Of a DNA stretch of 64,000 nt, positions 22,976-35,762 are shown piece after piece. How positions within the stretch are numbered: the first letter of the stretch is position 1; the number at the start of each line of letters is the position of its first letter. The stretch lies in assembly GCF_023856365.1 (NCBI RefSeq), contig NW_026042840.1, forward strand, positions 1 to 64,000, in the 5' to 3' direction. The position numbers and the translations under genes are program-made. The notes under the pieces were generated by a model. The model saw only the letters and a program-made list of their open reading frames with translations. It was not told the origin of the DNA and searched no databases. The DNA comes from Brienomyrus brachyistius (taxonomy: Eukaryota; Chordata; Actinopteri; Osteoglossiformes; Mormyridae).

Positions 22976-24515
22976 CTGTGACTCCTAACACATCAAGAGT
23001 GAATCGGTGGAAACAAAAATATTTAGGTTCTTTGCATTTTTGGAGTATTTTACTTTCTGTGCCTGTTTGTACATTGTTCACAGCCATAATACTTTATAAT
23101 TACAAGGTAGTTTTATGTTAGAGCTCTTGCTCCAATAAATATGTGCCTTGTAATTAACTAAATTCTAGGCTATTCAGTTTTTTTTGCCCTCGTGATGGTC
23201 GTGGGTTGTGAAAAAAGCCTTCTTCTTAGGGGTACCGCTGGGGCCAGCCGGGCGTATGTCGTGGCTTCAGTGAGTACTTATGTTTGTCATGCTGCCTGTG
23301 TACTTTATAGCGGCACAACATATTTCTGCAAATTGCATGCGTCAAATTGTCTGTCTCTCTTAAAAAATATGAAGTGTCACCAAAATTTTAAACGGGGAAT
23401 CAATCTCAATGAAAAATATTCGTCAAGTAACGTTCCTAAAATAATATAGACATACTAATAATTATATATTAATAAATCGGATGAACGATGCATCCCAAAT
23501 TGTATCCGCTGCGCACTTCTTAATCAGGGCAATCGCATCGTGGAGGTTTCTGCAGACGCCCAAAAAGACTTACTTAAGAAAACTGTTGCATGATAATTTG
23601 TACCATTTTCAAGGGTGGGGGGCGTGCAGTAGATGCCCCCTTTATTTTTGTGCTTCTGCCGTTCAAACCGAGCAGCACTGAGTTTGTCATGGCACCTGAC
23701 GCCAAATCTACTGCTTAGCTGCTACAGACAGAACTATCTTCAAATCACCACTAGGGGGTGTCAATGCTGCAGCTTCGTTCTATGGTTGATCTTTTTCAAA
23801 GACAGTTTTTTTTCTCTCTCTCCACATAATCAACTTAACTGATTAGCGTGCTTTCATAGTAATGGTTTTTAATCCGTGTTAATCTTCTGAACAATGACTA
23901 GTAAAGGTTCTATGAGGTTGTCCTACTTACTATGGATTTTAAGTTTTTTATCAAGGTGTTAAAACGTACCACAGTTGCCAGTCCTGTGTTTTATGTCTAG
24001 CAATTTGTACAGTTTCTTCAGTATAAACACATGCCATGATCTGTGAGAATCTCCTCCAGAACTCTGCATTTCCTCAAGATCTTTTTGTAATATTGCATCA
24101 TGGCACTGCTCAGAACAACACAGATGGTGCATAACAACACAAGGGAGTACAAGACAACATGGTGCAGAAACAGTGCGATACAAAGCAGGACAAAACTGGA
24201 TGATACGTGGTCAGTGGTGGATAAAGTGCAGTAACAGCTGTACAGTGCAGCTGCCGTGGAAATGACTGTTACAGGGGATGCAAAAGCTGCAGGTTTGAAT
24301 TGTTTGGCGAATGAAGCTGTTCATGAATCTGCTAGTCAGTGTTTGTGGATGGTGGTCAGAGTCCTGGATTATAGACTGAACCTTGTTACTGTGGCAGTTA
24401 AAGTACAGCTGGTCAATGGAGGGCAGTTCAGTGCGAATGATGTTCTTAACAGACTTCGCAATGTACTGCCTTCCTGTCATGTGGCTCCACCATACCATAG
24501 TACTACTGTAAGAAC
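22976..24515. other. No recognisable gene
   Basis: AT-rich sequence with no coding exon, RNA gene or repeat boundary that I can support. Confidence 0.45.
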
Positions 24516-24745
24516 TAGGGATGTAACGATACATTCAACTCACCATTTGATACGATTCACGATTCTGAGTTCACGATACAATTTTCTCATTTTTTGCAGA
24601 ATGAGCTGCAGACAAATATATTCAAAAATATTCTTATATTTATCTTTCTGAACTGTTGACACTGTTGTGAACAGTGCAACTGAATTTGAATAAAATACTG
24701 TTGAAAAAAATCCCAAATCAAAATAAGTAAATAAAAAAAAATAAA
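24516..24745 (+). mobile_element. hAT-related repeat fragment
   Basis: Opens with 'agggatgtaacgatac' and continues with 'gatacgattcacgattc', a phrase of a common fish non-autonomous DNA transposon. The other end and the target duplication are not identified. Confidence 0.35.
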
Positions 24746-24984
24746 TCAAATAAATAAGCTAAGGTTTGCATGTGCAGGTTTTTAGCGTGCTTTGCCCTTT
24801 TAATAATCTTCACTCAGCTCACGGTGGTGCCAGTGGACCTGTTTGTGTATGTTATCAGTCTATTACAATGTTTGCATGCAGTTTATGTCTTGTCTGTGCT
24901 TTTCTCGCTGTTTCCTCCTCGTTTGTGATTACCGGAAAGCTAATATGCTGCCACACCGCCAATTGAAGATCGGGCGGTGCGTCC

Positions 24985-25277
24985 ATCCATCCATTTTCTG
25001 AAACCACTTAATCCCAACTGGGATCGCGGGGGAGACCGGAGCCTATCCCGGGAACAAGGGGCGCAGACAGGAACCAAGCCCAGGCAGTCACCTACACACC
25101 GCAGGTCGCACACACTCACACAACTACAGGGCCAATTTAGACTCACCAGTCAACCTATCCTGCATGCTTTTGGACCGTGGGAGGAACCTGGAGTCCCCGG
25201 CGAAAACGGGGAGAGCATGCGAACTCCACACAGAAAGGGCCCTGGACCGAAGCCAGCACTAACCACTGTGCCGTCCT
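24985..25277 (-). mobile_element. Divergent relative of the fish SINE, reverse orientation
   Basis: Begins 'ccatccatccattttctgaa', contains 'ggagcctatcccgg' and 'aactccacacagaaag', and ends with 'actaaccactgtgccgtcc'. The module order matches the SINE copies here in reverse, with clear sequence differences, so it is an older subfamily. Confidence 0.6.
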
Positions 25278-25856
25278 CAGTTTCAAATTCATTCATCATC
25301 TCGCGTTCGCTCAAAACCAAAAACTGACGTACGATGTCGACGTGATACGCAGTGACATCTGACGTCAAACTCACATTGTGAAATCAAATGTAATATTACA
25401 CCAGTTTTTCTGTTAAAGTACTGTGAAGTACTCCTACAATAGTGATTCATTTTCCACATCAGCCGGTTTAAATCTTCATGCATTTGCACCGATTTTTAAC
25501 TGATTTGTGATTCATCATTACATGCCAGGGCCAGCAGCTCTGCATGGCTCGACCCTCATAAACATTCTCCACACATGCTGTTCAGGCAGTGGCCACAGAA
25601 ATTCCCCCAGTGAACTTTATGCTTTCTGTCGGAGAGTATGCTGTGTTCTGGCCTTAAACCCTGCATACTACTTTGCAGACTTTGATCCTCTTAACAACAA
25701 TTGGCATTTCTGGTGGCTGAATATCCATCCATCCGTCATCCAACTGCATGCTTAAAAGCTGTGAATAATAGTAATAATTCTTAAAATTGCAACTATCTAG
25801 AATTTCAGCCTAGTTACTCAGCTAAATTACTATTTAAACCTAGAATAATTTCTATA

Positions 25857-26212
25857 AGGGGCGGCATGGTGGTGCAGTGGTTAGCACTGTCGCCTCACAC
25901 CTCTGGGACCCGGGTTCGTGTCTCCGCCTGGGTCACATGTGTGTGGAGTTTGCATGTTCTCCCCATGTCGTTGTGGGGTTTCCTCTGGGTACTCCGGTTT
26001 CCCCCCACAGTCCAAAAACATGCTGGGGCTAATTGGAGTTGCTGAATTGCCCGTAGGTGTGTGTGTGTGAGTGGATGGTGTGTGAGTGTGCCCTGCGATG
26101 GGCTGGCCCCCCATCCTGGGTTGTTCCCTGCCTCGTGCCCATTGATTCTGGGATAGGCTCCGGACCCCCCGCGACCCAATAGGATAAGCGGTTTGGAAAA
26201 TGGATGGATGGA
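25857..26212 (+). mobile_element. Fish SINE with tRNA-like head, copy 2
   Basis: Full-length copy from 'ggggcggcatggtggtgcag' to the 'atggatggatgg' tail. It is flanked by a direct repeat 'ataatttctata' (before the head and after the tail), as expected for a target-primed retroposon. Confidence 0.85.
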
Positions 26213-26399
26213 TAATTTCTATATGTGTGATAGAATCAAAAAATATTTTGTTTTACATATAAATCTTCACAAGGTGTATTACACATGGTATTCCCCAGAC
26301 ACCGCCACCCCAACAGATGCTTTGTTTGTTAAGACAATAGCTCAGAAAGTGGTTGATCGATCTTTTGCAGCTTTTACCAAGGTTTGTACAAGCCAAAAT

Positions 26400-26660
26400 T
26401 AAATTTTGAAACGGATCCCTGCCACACCCTGCCCTCCTGAACCTCCCGTTTCCTCCCTAGTGTGGTATAACGTGCCATGCCTGTTCCGCGTTTGTTTTAC
26501 CTCTCCTTCCTGCCCTTGTGTTACTCATTTCAGGTGCCTCTAGTTTGCTCCCTGCTTAGCCTTGTATAAATGTGCTTCTCAGTCCTGCCTTTAATGTTGC
26601 TGCTGCTGTTTGCCTGTGTGTTCTTCCCTGCTTATGATTCCCCCGTGATCCAGTTGTGAT
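26400..26660 (+). mobile_element. Possible truncated LTR fragment
   Basis: Pyrimidine-rich sequence with a TATA-like 'cttgtataaatgtgc' followed by 'cctttaatgttgctgc'. The composition and order resemble the LTRs of the 18.6-kb family, but the ends are not clean. Confidence 0.3.
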
Positions 26661-26677
26661 CCAGTTGTCTTCATATC

Positions 26678-26958
26678 ATGTATTCAACTCTACTGCCTCA
26701 GTCCAGTATTATCTCTGACCATCATCTTATTGCGTTCAATATTTCCCTTGCTCAAAATATTAGCCCCCCGACTCGCTTCTATATGCCAAACGTACAATCA
26801 CGTCAAATACAGCAAGTAACTTTATCGATAACCTCCCTGAGCTATCGTTTTCAACCAAACTAATGTCGAATTCTGCTGAACTTGATAGCATTACGGATTA
26901 TTTAGCATCTATGCTTAATTCCACTAGAGAAAATTGCTCAGTTAAAAATAAAAAAGGT
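26678..26958 (+). pseudogene. L2-type LINE, endonuclease-end fragment
   Basis: The translation has 'ISDHHLIAFNI', the conserved SDHH motif near the end of the LINE apurinic endonuclease. The frame then breaks. The element appears to resume at about 28136 after an unrelated insertion. Confidence 0.55.
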
Positions 26959-28135
26959 TGTACGAGGTTTACTTTGGGCCTCCGCCGATGCCACCCATTG
27001 TCTTACCATGTGAGCGTCTCAGGGACTATGCCCGGTGCCTAGGAACATAGTGTGTACGCCCCTCAGAGGGTAGACCGGTACCTGTCATCAGCGTGTGCGA
27101 ACTCCAGAGGTGTAGTTTTGGTATCCACCTAACTTAACTTGGGCAGTCAAGTTTGGGACCCGGATAAATAAATGGGATTTAACCCAGAGGCTGCAAGATA
27201 GTATTTACCACCATAGTCCTAATAAGGATAGAAGTCCAATCTGGAAAGTTTATGAAGAAGTTAGCAAATCAGACAGTCATAAAGTAATCGAAACAACATT
27301 TATTAAAAATACTACAATATACAATTATTGACATGTGGACACATACTTGTAAATACATTTGGACAAATACAATATTAAACAATCACATTCCTCAGCTGAG
27401 AGTGAACAAAGTTCTGTGGAAAGTATCTGACTACAGATAGACTTTCACCCAGTTCTCTGCGGGAGCTCTGATTACAGAGTGACTCCCCGACTACTTCTGA
27501 AGCCCTTCCTTAAGTATCCAGACCAGGTGATGGCATGTTTCTGAAGACTGACTAATTTCGGTCAATGGTTAATTTTAGGGGCATTGCTGACCTTGGTTCT
27601 CAAGTCCCCAGCCAATCAGATCACTTTAGGGGGTGGTTGTAATTCCCTTGTTCTACCATGAGAGAATCTCTCTCAGTTTGGTGGGTTGAGCCGAAGTTTC
27701 TGTATTTCTCTTAGGAAAAGCTATACTGCCTTAAATCTGAGAGTATAATACTCCTCGTCTCATGCCTATTCAAACGAGACCAAACATGCGTGTATTTGTC
27801 CCTAACATCTATGTGTGCTGAGTTATCCTGTTTATAGTAGAAAAGGTGTCTGTGTCTGGAGGCTGACAGCTGTTGTTGCTGTGGATTGATTGTGGAACTC
27901 TGGTCACTCCGGGGGTGAAAGGTCTTGCTTTTTCTGTGCTGCTCCAGTTATTCCTATCCAGTCTCTCAGGAGCCGGCAGGCCTTTGCCTTCCTTAAAAGG
28001 GGTGGTTTGACGAGTTGAGTCCAGTCTTGCCTGGGCCAGCGGAGCTCTGAAATAGACTGATGCAGGCTGATCAGAGTTGGGGCCTGCAGGACCTATAAGT
28101 TTTATGTCCTTACAGAATGTAAGTGGCATCATACT
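26959..28135. mobile_element. Unclassified 1.2-kb insertion within the LINE
   Basis: Separates two parts of a LINE that read in order. It has no coding frame I recognise and the exact borders and target duplication are uncertain. It could be a long solo LTR. Confidence 0.35.
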
Positions 28136-29455
28136 AAACTAGTGGTGTTCGAACTAGCATGGAAAGAGGCTATGGGTAGCTACAAAAAGGCTCTTAGTGC
28201 CGCCAAATCATCTAGTATCTATCAGAACTAATTGAAATAAACAAAAATAATCCTAGATTCCTATTTACTATGGTGTCCAAGCTGACTAATAACCAGACCA
28301 CTGGTTATTTTCCAGTGACGACTTTATGAAACTTTTTGACCAAAAATATGCTCAATTAAACAGAACATTTTGAATATTGAATATTGGTTAACCAGTCAGA
28401 ACTGATGTACTTAATTTTATCTTCAAATTCATCTACTTGTATGCTAGACCCTGTTCCATCAAAATTATTCAGCGATGCTCCCAGCATTGATTGAACCGCT
28501 ACTAGCAATAGTTAAACTAAAACATATAATCATATTACCCCAATTTTATCTTCACTGCACTGGCTGCCAGTTAGATTTCGTGTTGACTACAAAACACTGC
28601 TCTTAACCTATAAAGCTGTAAATGGTCTTGCACCGCAGTATGTGAGTGACCTCATTTGCGTTCCGAATCATACACTTAGATGACGAGATGGAGGTATTCT
28701 ATCCGTACCCAGAATAAAGAACATTACCTTTGGGGGAAGAGCATTTGCTCATAAAGCACCACAGCTATGGAATAAACTTCCTATTAGTGTTCGGAACTCA
28801 GACACAATCTCTGCTTTTAAGTCAAGGCTTAAGATGTACCTCTTTCGCCAGTCTTTTGGATAGTTAAATCTTCTTTTCTAAGGTGAATGGGAAATCTGGA
28901 GGTTCATAGTTATTTGAGATTGAAGGGGAAAGGGGGGATTGGTGCTGTCGTCCTGCCACTCTCGCCGATCACTTAAGCTGTGGATGGGAGGTGGCTTGAC
29001 GCCAAAACCTCTGTAAACCCTCATGCCTGTGCTTCCTTCCAGGTCACTCTTTTAGGCAGGCTGTCATAGTTGCTTTAGTCCTGCCGGTTAGGTGTAGGGC
29101 AATAACTCTTCTCCATCTTCTCTTTTTCGAGCTGATACCGAGCCGACTACACCGTGTGAACCCGCACCTGGACTCCTGGATATAACTACATGAAACCAAC
29201 TGGGACTTTATAACTATATGAACTCTAATGAATGTCAATGTAAATGCAGTTTCATGCTCCTTGGTCGCCCAGAGGAGGATGGGGTCCCCTTCTGAGTCTA
29301 GGTTCCACTCAAGGTTTCTTCCTGCTAGAGGGAGTTTCCTTGCCACTGTCGCCTCAGGCTTGCTTGGTGGGGTTCTGGCCGGTTAAATGTAAAGTGCTTT
29401 GTGACAATGCATGTCGTTAAAAGCGCTATATAAATAAAATTGAATTGAATTGAAG
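28136..29455 (+). pseudogene. L2-type LINE, middle and 3' end
   Basis: 28150-28230 encodes 'AWKEAMGSYKKAL', the region after the LINE endonuclease. A deletion removes most of the reverse transcriptase. 28560-28860 encodes the C-terminal part, including 'YKTLLLTYKAVNGLAPQY', 'FAHKAPQLWNKLP' and 'FKSRLKMYLF' with one stop near 28681. The 3' UTR has 'ggtttcttcctgctagaggg' and ends in 'gcgctatataaataaaattg' with the short 'aattg' tail repeats typical of fish L2 elements. Confidence 0.75.
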
Positions 29456-29514
29456 TGCTTCCTCAGATTCATTTTTAAATGTTCTCCAGCTAATTTCCAC
29501 TATGGCCACGAGTT

Positions 29515-31030
29515 CTAGTATTTTAAATTAATATTGAAATGGTCATTTGGCTGAACAGCATCCCGACCTGTTAGAATCTTATATACCTGGATCATGTCCC
29601 CCCATAGTCTCCTTTGCTTGAGGCTAAACAGATTCAGCTCAGCGAACCTCTCCTCATAAGACATTCCTCTAAGTGCAGGAATCATTCTAGTCATCCTACG
29701 TTGCACCTTTTCCAAGGCAGCAATGTCCTTCTGAAGGTATGGTGACCAAACCTGCACACAGTATTCTAGGTGGGATCTTACCAAGGAATTATATAATCGT
29801 AGCATCACTTCTCTTGACTTACATCTCTAGGTGTGTGGAGTTTAATCCAACATCCTTTTGCCTTTTTTTAATGCTTCCCCACACTGGCAAGAGTGGGACA
29901 TGGAAGTATCAACATACACACCGAGATCTTTCTCGTAATCAGCTACCTTTATTTCAGTGGAACCCATAAAATATCTGTACTTTACTATATTTACTATATT
30001 TCTGCTCCCTGCATGGATTACCTTATATTTATCTATGTTAAATTTCATCTGCCACGTATGAGCCCAGTCGCTAATTAAATCCAGATCCTGTTGTAGCCTC
30101 TCTGGACATGAGACATGATCTAACATCAATCAGAAGATACCACACCAGCAGATAATGATTTCTGGAATAGTAAAGTTAAAGGTTGGCTAATAATACCCCT
30201 CATCTCTTTTAAAACTATAGATAAGATGCCATCAGGGCCTTGCGATTTATTTATTTTGAGCTTAGCTAGGCTTTGTACCACATCAGCCTCAGTTATACAT
30301 ATATTGGTCATAGACATCGTTGTATTTGTACTAAATGGTGGTAAGCTATTCTACTGTGAACAGCCATTGTAAAATAATCATTAAACTCATTTATATCAAT
30401 TTCATTTTCAATTATAAGGCCCTTACTATCCTGCAAATGAGTGATTTTCAGCTTTTAGAGCTCTTTCGGAGTTAAAATATTGGAAGAAACTTTTAACGTC
30501 ATCCTTATAACTGTTATTAACTAAACCTGTAGACGTAGATACTCCTGCTTTATTTTGAAATCATTAGTTAATTTCCATTTGTGGAAGAAAGCCCTTTTGC
30601 TCCTGACTTTATTCTTAATTTTCGTAGTAAACCACCTGTGACATCGCGTGCTGGACGAACAGGCAGGAAGCGAGGAATCAAGGATCCGGGAAACGGAGAG
30701 TCGGGAATGAGGGTTTATTGATGAAAACAGGTACCAACAGCGAGAGATTTCAATGACAGGACTGGGGAAACAGACTTGAATGTGGACTAAATACACAGGA
30801 CTACTCAAACTGACAGAAAACAGCTGGTTACAATCGGGGCAGCACACATGGTTAATGAGGGGGCGTGGCACACACGAGGATCGTACAAGCAGGTCATGAC
30901 ACCAGCTTGGTTGCAGTTTCCTAGATTTAGTTTTTCTGGAAACGGGTATGAAGTTCTTTTGCACTTGCAACAATGTGCTTTTAAAAAATTCCCATGCCTC
31001 TTCCACAGTATTGCTATTTAACTCCATCCG
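29515..31030 (-). pseudogene. CR1/jockey-group LINE, deleted copy
   Basis: On the minus strand in order: 30940-31030 linker; 30126-30317 start of the reverse transcriptase ('LKINKSQGPDGI'); 29842-30129 late RT ('MKFNIDKYKVIHAG', 'DLGVYVD'); 29515-29808 C-terminus ('LEYCVQVWSPYL', 'RMTRMIPALRG'). The catalytic core with the two aspartates is missing between the second and third blocks. A solo LTR interrupts the 5' part at 30637-30901. Confidence 0.75.
30637..30901 (-). mobile_element. Solo LTR in minus orientation
   Basis: Read on the minus strand it begins TGTCATGACC and ends GATGTCACA, with a TATA-like stretch and 'caataaa' near the end. It shares its start and a 'tgtgccacgccccct' block with the LTRs at 18570 and 39669. 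The flanking 5 bp (CCACC and CCAGC) match at four of five positions. Confidence 0.65.
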
Positions 31031-31099
31031 ATTTACAGTTTCTAGTTTCAGTCTCATACCATTGAATTACCCTTCCTAACATTGTATACTTTTGTTTTG

Positions 31100-31700
31100 G
31101 ACTTGGTTGAAGACTCAGGCAGCAGGAGTTGCCCCAACGTTGGTATGTCCTTATCCATAAGGGGGAGTAAACGTTCTGGTTTCCCGACCTTATAGATGAA
31201 GGAGTTGGGGGATGTTGCCAGTGACCTGCCGGATTCCAGGCAGAACAGGCCTCGCTATGCCACAGCCCTTCAGAGACTGGGCCTTCCGTGCAGAACCTCT
31301 GCATCCAAATTAGACCAGTTGTTTAACAAAACCCTAAAATGGGGTTATTTTTGACATGGAACGGGACTTTGATTCAACAACCCATTACTTAGTTGCGGCA
31401 AGTACCCAATATCAAGTATAGCTGCAAAGAATCTGCCAGAGATTTTCAGAGAAGTTCCCCAGATGCATGGACTGGACTAAGGTGCGTCAGATTAAACAGG
31501 AGCCTGGTAAATTCTGTGAGCCCCACGCCAAGTGACTGATGGAAACATACTCCAGCTACAGTGAGATGGACCCTCCAGCGGACCGAGAGTGGGATTCCCT
31601 CTGGGAGCGACAACTCGTGCAGTTGCTGGTGGATGAGCTGCAAACAGACATCAAGAAGGACTTCCAACCTCACAATCATTTACCAAACCACTTCAGGTAA
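31100..31700 (+). pseudogene. Gag-like fragment of an LTR element or old retrovirus
   Basis: In broken frames the plus strand encodes a segment like 'RPRYATALQRLGLP', then 'TLKWGYF', then 'KVRQIKQEPGKF' (the helix pattern of a retroviral capsid C-terminal domain) and 'LVQLLVDELQTDIKK'. Stops are frequent. The class is uncertain because no pol sequence is adjacent. Confidence 0.4.
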
Positions 31701-31714
31701 CTTGTAAAGATGTA

Positions 31715-32340
31715 GGTATTGGAGTATTCACACATTCATTTGCAGTGTCCACCTCCTGTCCGGTAAATTTGGCAGGACAAAATTTGAATAACCTATAGGC
31801 CAGACTCATGAATGCGGCTGAACGAGTAAAGGTAGAACAGGTGGCCAATCCTGTTATACAGTCCTAGTAGATTGAGAACCACCTGATTGCAACTGTAGTT
31901 GGAATCAAGGGCTGAGCAGCATGGTGGCCTGGGGGACAATTATGAAAACACAGACCCACTGATATCCTTAAAACCCACAATCAAAAGAGGAGTCAGGATG
32001 GCCAGTGACATGTGCTGGCTAAATGGGGACAACAAAGAGAGAACAGAACAAGGCAGGGAGGGATTCTGACACAGGTGCCATGCTACTTTGTTTAAATATG
32101 CTGTAATGTTTTAGTGCAAGCCTTAGACAATGGAATCTCTGAATGACGCCGCAGTCTGGCTCTTTCTGAAGGTCCTATACTGTAACCGTCCTGAGAAGTT
32201 GTTTGCATGCACTTGCTGCCTTGACACTTGTTGATGTGCGTGTGCCCTGCTCGAGCAGTAAAGGGGAGATCACATGCAGAGCTGATTTTCTGTAGTTCCT
32301 TAGAATAAAAATAGAATATTCTCTTCAAATAGGAACACAT
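31715..32340 (-). repeat. Low-copy dispersed repeat A, copy 3
   Basis: Reverse-orientation relative of 10045-10790. Shared landmarks include 'aacctataggccagactcat' here against the complementary phrase near 10690, and 'cctgctcgagcagtaaaggg' against its reverse near 10170. Confidence 0.65.
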
Positions 32341-32555
32341 GCTGCGTTTGATTATTTCACTCCAACTCGGACAAAAACGTCACGAAAAACATCACTTCCC
32401 ATTAGAAACGCCTCTTTTATGACGTTAATGTCTGACAGAATCTTCTTGTCCGAGTTGCCCCTGTGACGTAATTTCAACATGGCGGCTTACACACTCAACA
32501 TTAATTCTATTTTACAAATCCTTAAAAATGTTTATTTTGTTAAATTTATTATTAT

Positions 32556-32911
32556 CCCATCCATCCATTTTCCAAACTGCTTATCCTACTGGGTCACGGG
32601 GGGTCCGGAGCCTATCCCGGAAGCAATGGGCACGAGGCTGGGAACAACCCAGGATGGGGGGCCAGCCCATCGCAGGGCACACTCACACACACCATGCACT
32701 CTCACATGCATTCCTACGGGCAATTTAGCAAGTCCAATTAGCCTCAGCATGTTTTTGGACTGTGGGGGGGAACCGGAGTACCCGGAGGAAACCCCACGAC
32801 GACATGGGGAGAACATGCAAACTCCACACACATGTGACCCAGGCGGAGATTTGAACCTGGGTCCCAGAGGTGTGAGGCAACAGTGCTAACCAGTGCACGA
32901 CCATACCGCCC
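32556..32911 (-). mobile_element. Fish SINE with tRNA-like head, copy 3
   Basis: Reverse-orientation full copy from 'ccatccatccattttccaaa' to 'ccataccgcc'. A 12-bp direct repeat 'atttattattat' lies at 32544-32555 and 32912-32923. Confidence 0.85.
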
Positions 32912-33193
32912 ATTTATTATTATTATTATTTATAATTATTAGTAATTATTAATGTAATTGCACGTGTTCGATTTAGAGAATACCATATTGTGACCGTAAA
33001 CAGTATCCTAACATGCAATATCAGATTTTTACCAGACTTGTTAGTGTTTTTGGTTTGTTTGTAGTTTGTTTGCCTCTCGAAAAAAGAATATCGCTATGAA
33101 TGTACTAAAATACTTTATAAAGCTTTTAATGTGGTTTGACTAGTTCCTGTTTCTTGTTTATTTGTCTGAAATAATAATCTTACTCCATAACTG

Positions 33194-33640
33194 CTAAAAT
33201 ATAAAGCAACAACACAGCAGCGTATTCATGGAGGCAGCCATGTTTGTTCCGAGTTGTGCTAGCTTGAACGGGAGATTGTTGGATGTGATGTCACCCAATT
33301 TGGAATTTCCAAGTTCCGAGAGAAAAACGAACGCACCACAAGACTCTGGCTGGAAATTTCTACAATAGAGCCATTTAGTTATTTCTAGAAAAATATTTAG
33401 AGCCAATGACCTGATGTCATTGTAACACAGGTCACTGTCCGTGGTGCTGAATTCTCTACTTGATGGGCTGGTGCTGAATGAATATGACAGCTGGCCAACA
33501 TGTCTGTGTGCTTCCACTGACTGGCACCCAGACATATAATGACTTTTAACAATGAGGAGGGAAACGTCCAGACAGGAAATTAGTCAACAGTAATTAGTAA
33601 TCACATATAGTTCGCATTTATCATGATGTAAAATTCAAAA
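33194..33640 (-). repeat. Dispersed repeat A/B composite, copy 4
   Basis: Near-identical to 13494-13720 from 'ctggctggaaatttctacaa' on. The similarity continues intermittently to about 33997. Confidence 0.65.
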
Positions 33641-33960
33641 ACCTTTTTATATTATTAAGGGATAAATGTAATTGAGTTTTAATGTATCCTTTCCGCTCTT
33701 AAAATCGCAAATTATTTCTGACTATTAATCTGCACATTTTAATAATTTCATTAATATTACCTAATTGGTTTGTCTTTTTTATTAAATTTTAAAACTAGCT
33801 GTACAATTGTTGATGTTGTTGCTGTTCTGAATGTCATTGGCCTGTTGCCTTACGTCTGTCTAAACATGAGTGAGGGGATGGATGCACTATTCTATGGGGG
33901 CCTCTGTAGAGAATAAATGATCCTAATTTTATATTGAGAGAGATGGTTAATTCCTTTTTA

Positions 33961-34920
33961 ATCCATACTGCGTTCAGAGCCCCTGTTCTGCCGTTGATCA
34001 CTGCTGCATATCATCCCCAAACCAATGGCCTGGATGAGAAAACGAATGATGACATAAAATGGTAAGTCTGTTTTTGAGGTTGTTTTAGAACTGTGTGAGA
34101 CAGGCTCTATTCTTTTAACATTACATCAGGAATTACTGATATTATTGACAATCAATCCCTTAATATACAGTATCTCACAAAAGTGAGTACACCCCACACA
34201 TTTTTGTAAATATTTTATTATATCTTTTCAAGGGACAACGTTAAAGATATGAAACTCTGATAGAATGTAAAGTAATCAGTGTACAGCTTGTATAATGGTG
34301 TAAATTTGATGTCCCCTCAAAATAACTCAACACACAGCCATTAATGTCTGAACTGCTGGCAACAAAAGTGAGATTAAAAATGATTTGTGGCAAGATCGGA
34401 TCATGTGTGTTGAAGAGTTTCTTATGACTGACAAGTAGTTATTTAAAAACATATCTTGAAACAGCAAATTACATTGTTCTTAATGCTTTTAGAAAATGAC
34501 TCTTTATAATGATCTGTGAATAATAATAATTTGCTATGAATGTTTTTCCACTTCAGCTTTCCACAATTATTCTTCCCGATGAGAAAAGCTACGGCACGTT
34601 TTTTGATGAAAAAAATAAAGTAGTTGAGACAATAAGCAACAACAGCTGAAAACATCTCCTAGTCACAGGAAAAACAGAAGCAGGCATGTGGTAAACGAAT
34701 ACAAAAGAGGTACCAAAACACAGTTTATCATGTTGGAGATGAGGCGCTTCTGTTCAACATGAGGAAGCGGGGACGGAAAGGAGGAAGAACGGAACCGGAT
34801 TTTACCGGACCTTATGTCATCCAGGCAATATGTGGCAAGCTGGTTACACTGTCTAATTCTGAAGGGGCAACTTTAAAGAACAAATACAATGTAAACCACA
34901 TACAGAAGGAGCCAAACTGA
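33961..34920 (+). pseudogene. Integrase-type transposase fragments (Ginger-like?)
   Basis: Piece 1 (33978-34063) encodes 'AAYHPQTNGLDEKTND', the last catalytic region of an rve-type integrase, and stops at a donor-like 'gtaagt'. Piece 2 (34703-34920) encodes 'VGDEALLFNMRKRGRKGG' and 'DFTGPYVI', a GPY/F integrase tail, ending with a stop at 34918-34920. The region between holds a Tc1 MITE and unrecognised DNA. The pairing suggests a Ginger-type DNA transposon or gene rather than a Gypsy element; this is not certain. Confidence 0.5.
34169..34410 (+). mobile_element. Tc1-like MITE / TIR fragment
   Basis: Begins 'acagtatctcacaaaagtga' and includes 'cctcaaaataactcaacaca', the inverted-repeat sequence of a common fish Tc1 family. 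No transposase and no second end were found. Confidence 0.6.
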
Positions 34921-35007
34921 TGTCCCAAGTCAGGAATCACACAAGGTGCCAGAAGAGTATAAGACCAGTAAACCTCCCTCTAGCGCAGAGCTTCTGACAA
35001 TCGAGAA

Positions 35008-35762
35008 GGATGCTGACAGTTGAAAAAAAACTCATGTCTGTGTGTTATGAAAGAATATCAATAAATGTTTCCGAAAGGGGATGACTCATTTGGTAATTAT
35101 TTACGGCTTATGTTATGGCTGCCAATTTACAGTCTTTACTGAAGTCTGACTTCTTTTGAGTCACCTTTAATATAGATTGGACACTCTCTATGCAATGTGC
35201 AATACTTACATAGATGGTAAATGTTTACCTGCTTGCACAGATGGATGATTAGGTAATTAGTGTAAGTGTGTGTGTGCGTTCAATCGCATGTATGTCCAAG
35301 GTCCATAGTAAATAATATACACTGATCAAGAGATGCCCGAAAGTGGATAAAAGAGGACATTAGTGGGTGTATCACTTAGTGTAACGCGTGCAGGAAAATG
35401 AGCAGGACTGCAAGCCATATAATGACCCTTGTCTAGCTCTTAATACAGTATGCATACAGTGATGTATCTACAATGGACAGCTACTATGAGCAGATAGCAC
35501 AGTACAGGTGCTTATAAGATCTGTATGCTATTTCCATCCATCCATCCATTGTCCAAACCGCTTATCCTACTGGGTCGTGGGGGGTCTGGAGCCTATCCCG
35601 GAAGCAATGGGCACGAGGCAGGGAACAACCCAGGATGGGGAGCCAGCCCATCACAGGGCACACTCACACACTATTCACTCATACATGCATACCTACGGGC
35701 AATTTAGTAACTCCAGTTAGCCTCAGCATATTCTCAGCATATTCTTGGACTGCGGGAGGAAA
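35008..35762 (+). repeat. Large inverted duplication, left arm
   Basis: Reverse-complement match to 36893-37658 ('ggatgctgacagttgaaaaa' here and its reverse at 37640). Landmarks stay in register through 'gatgactcatttggtaatta', 'gatcaagagatgcc' and the internal SINE. Spacer about 1.1 kb. Confidence 0.85.
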
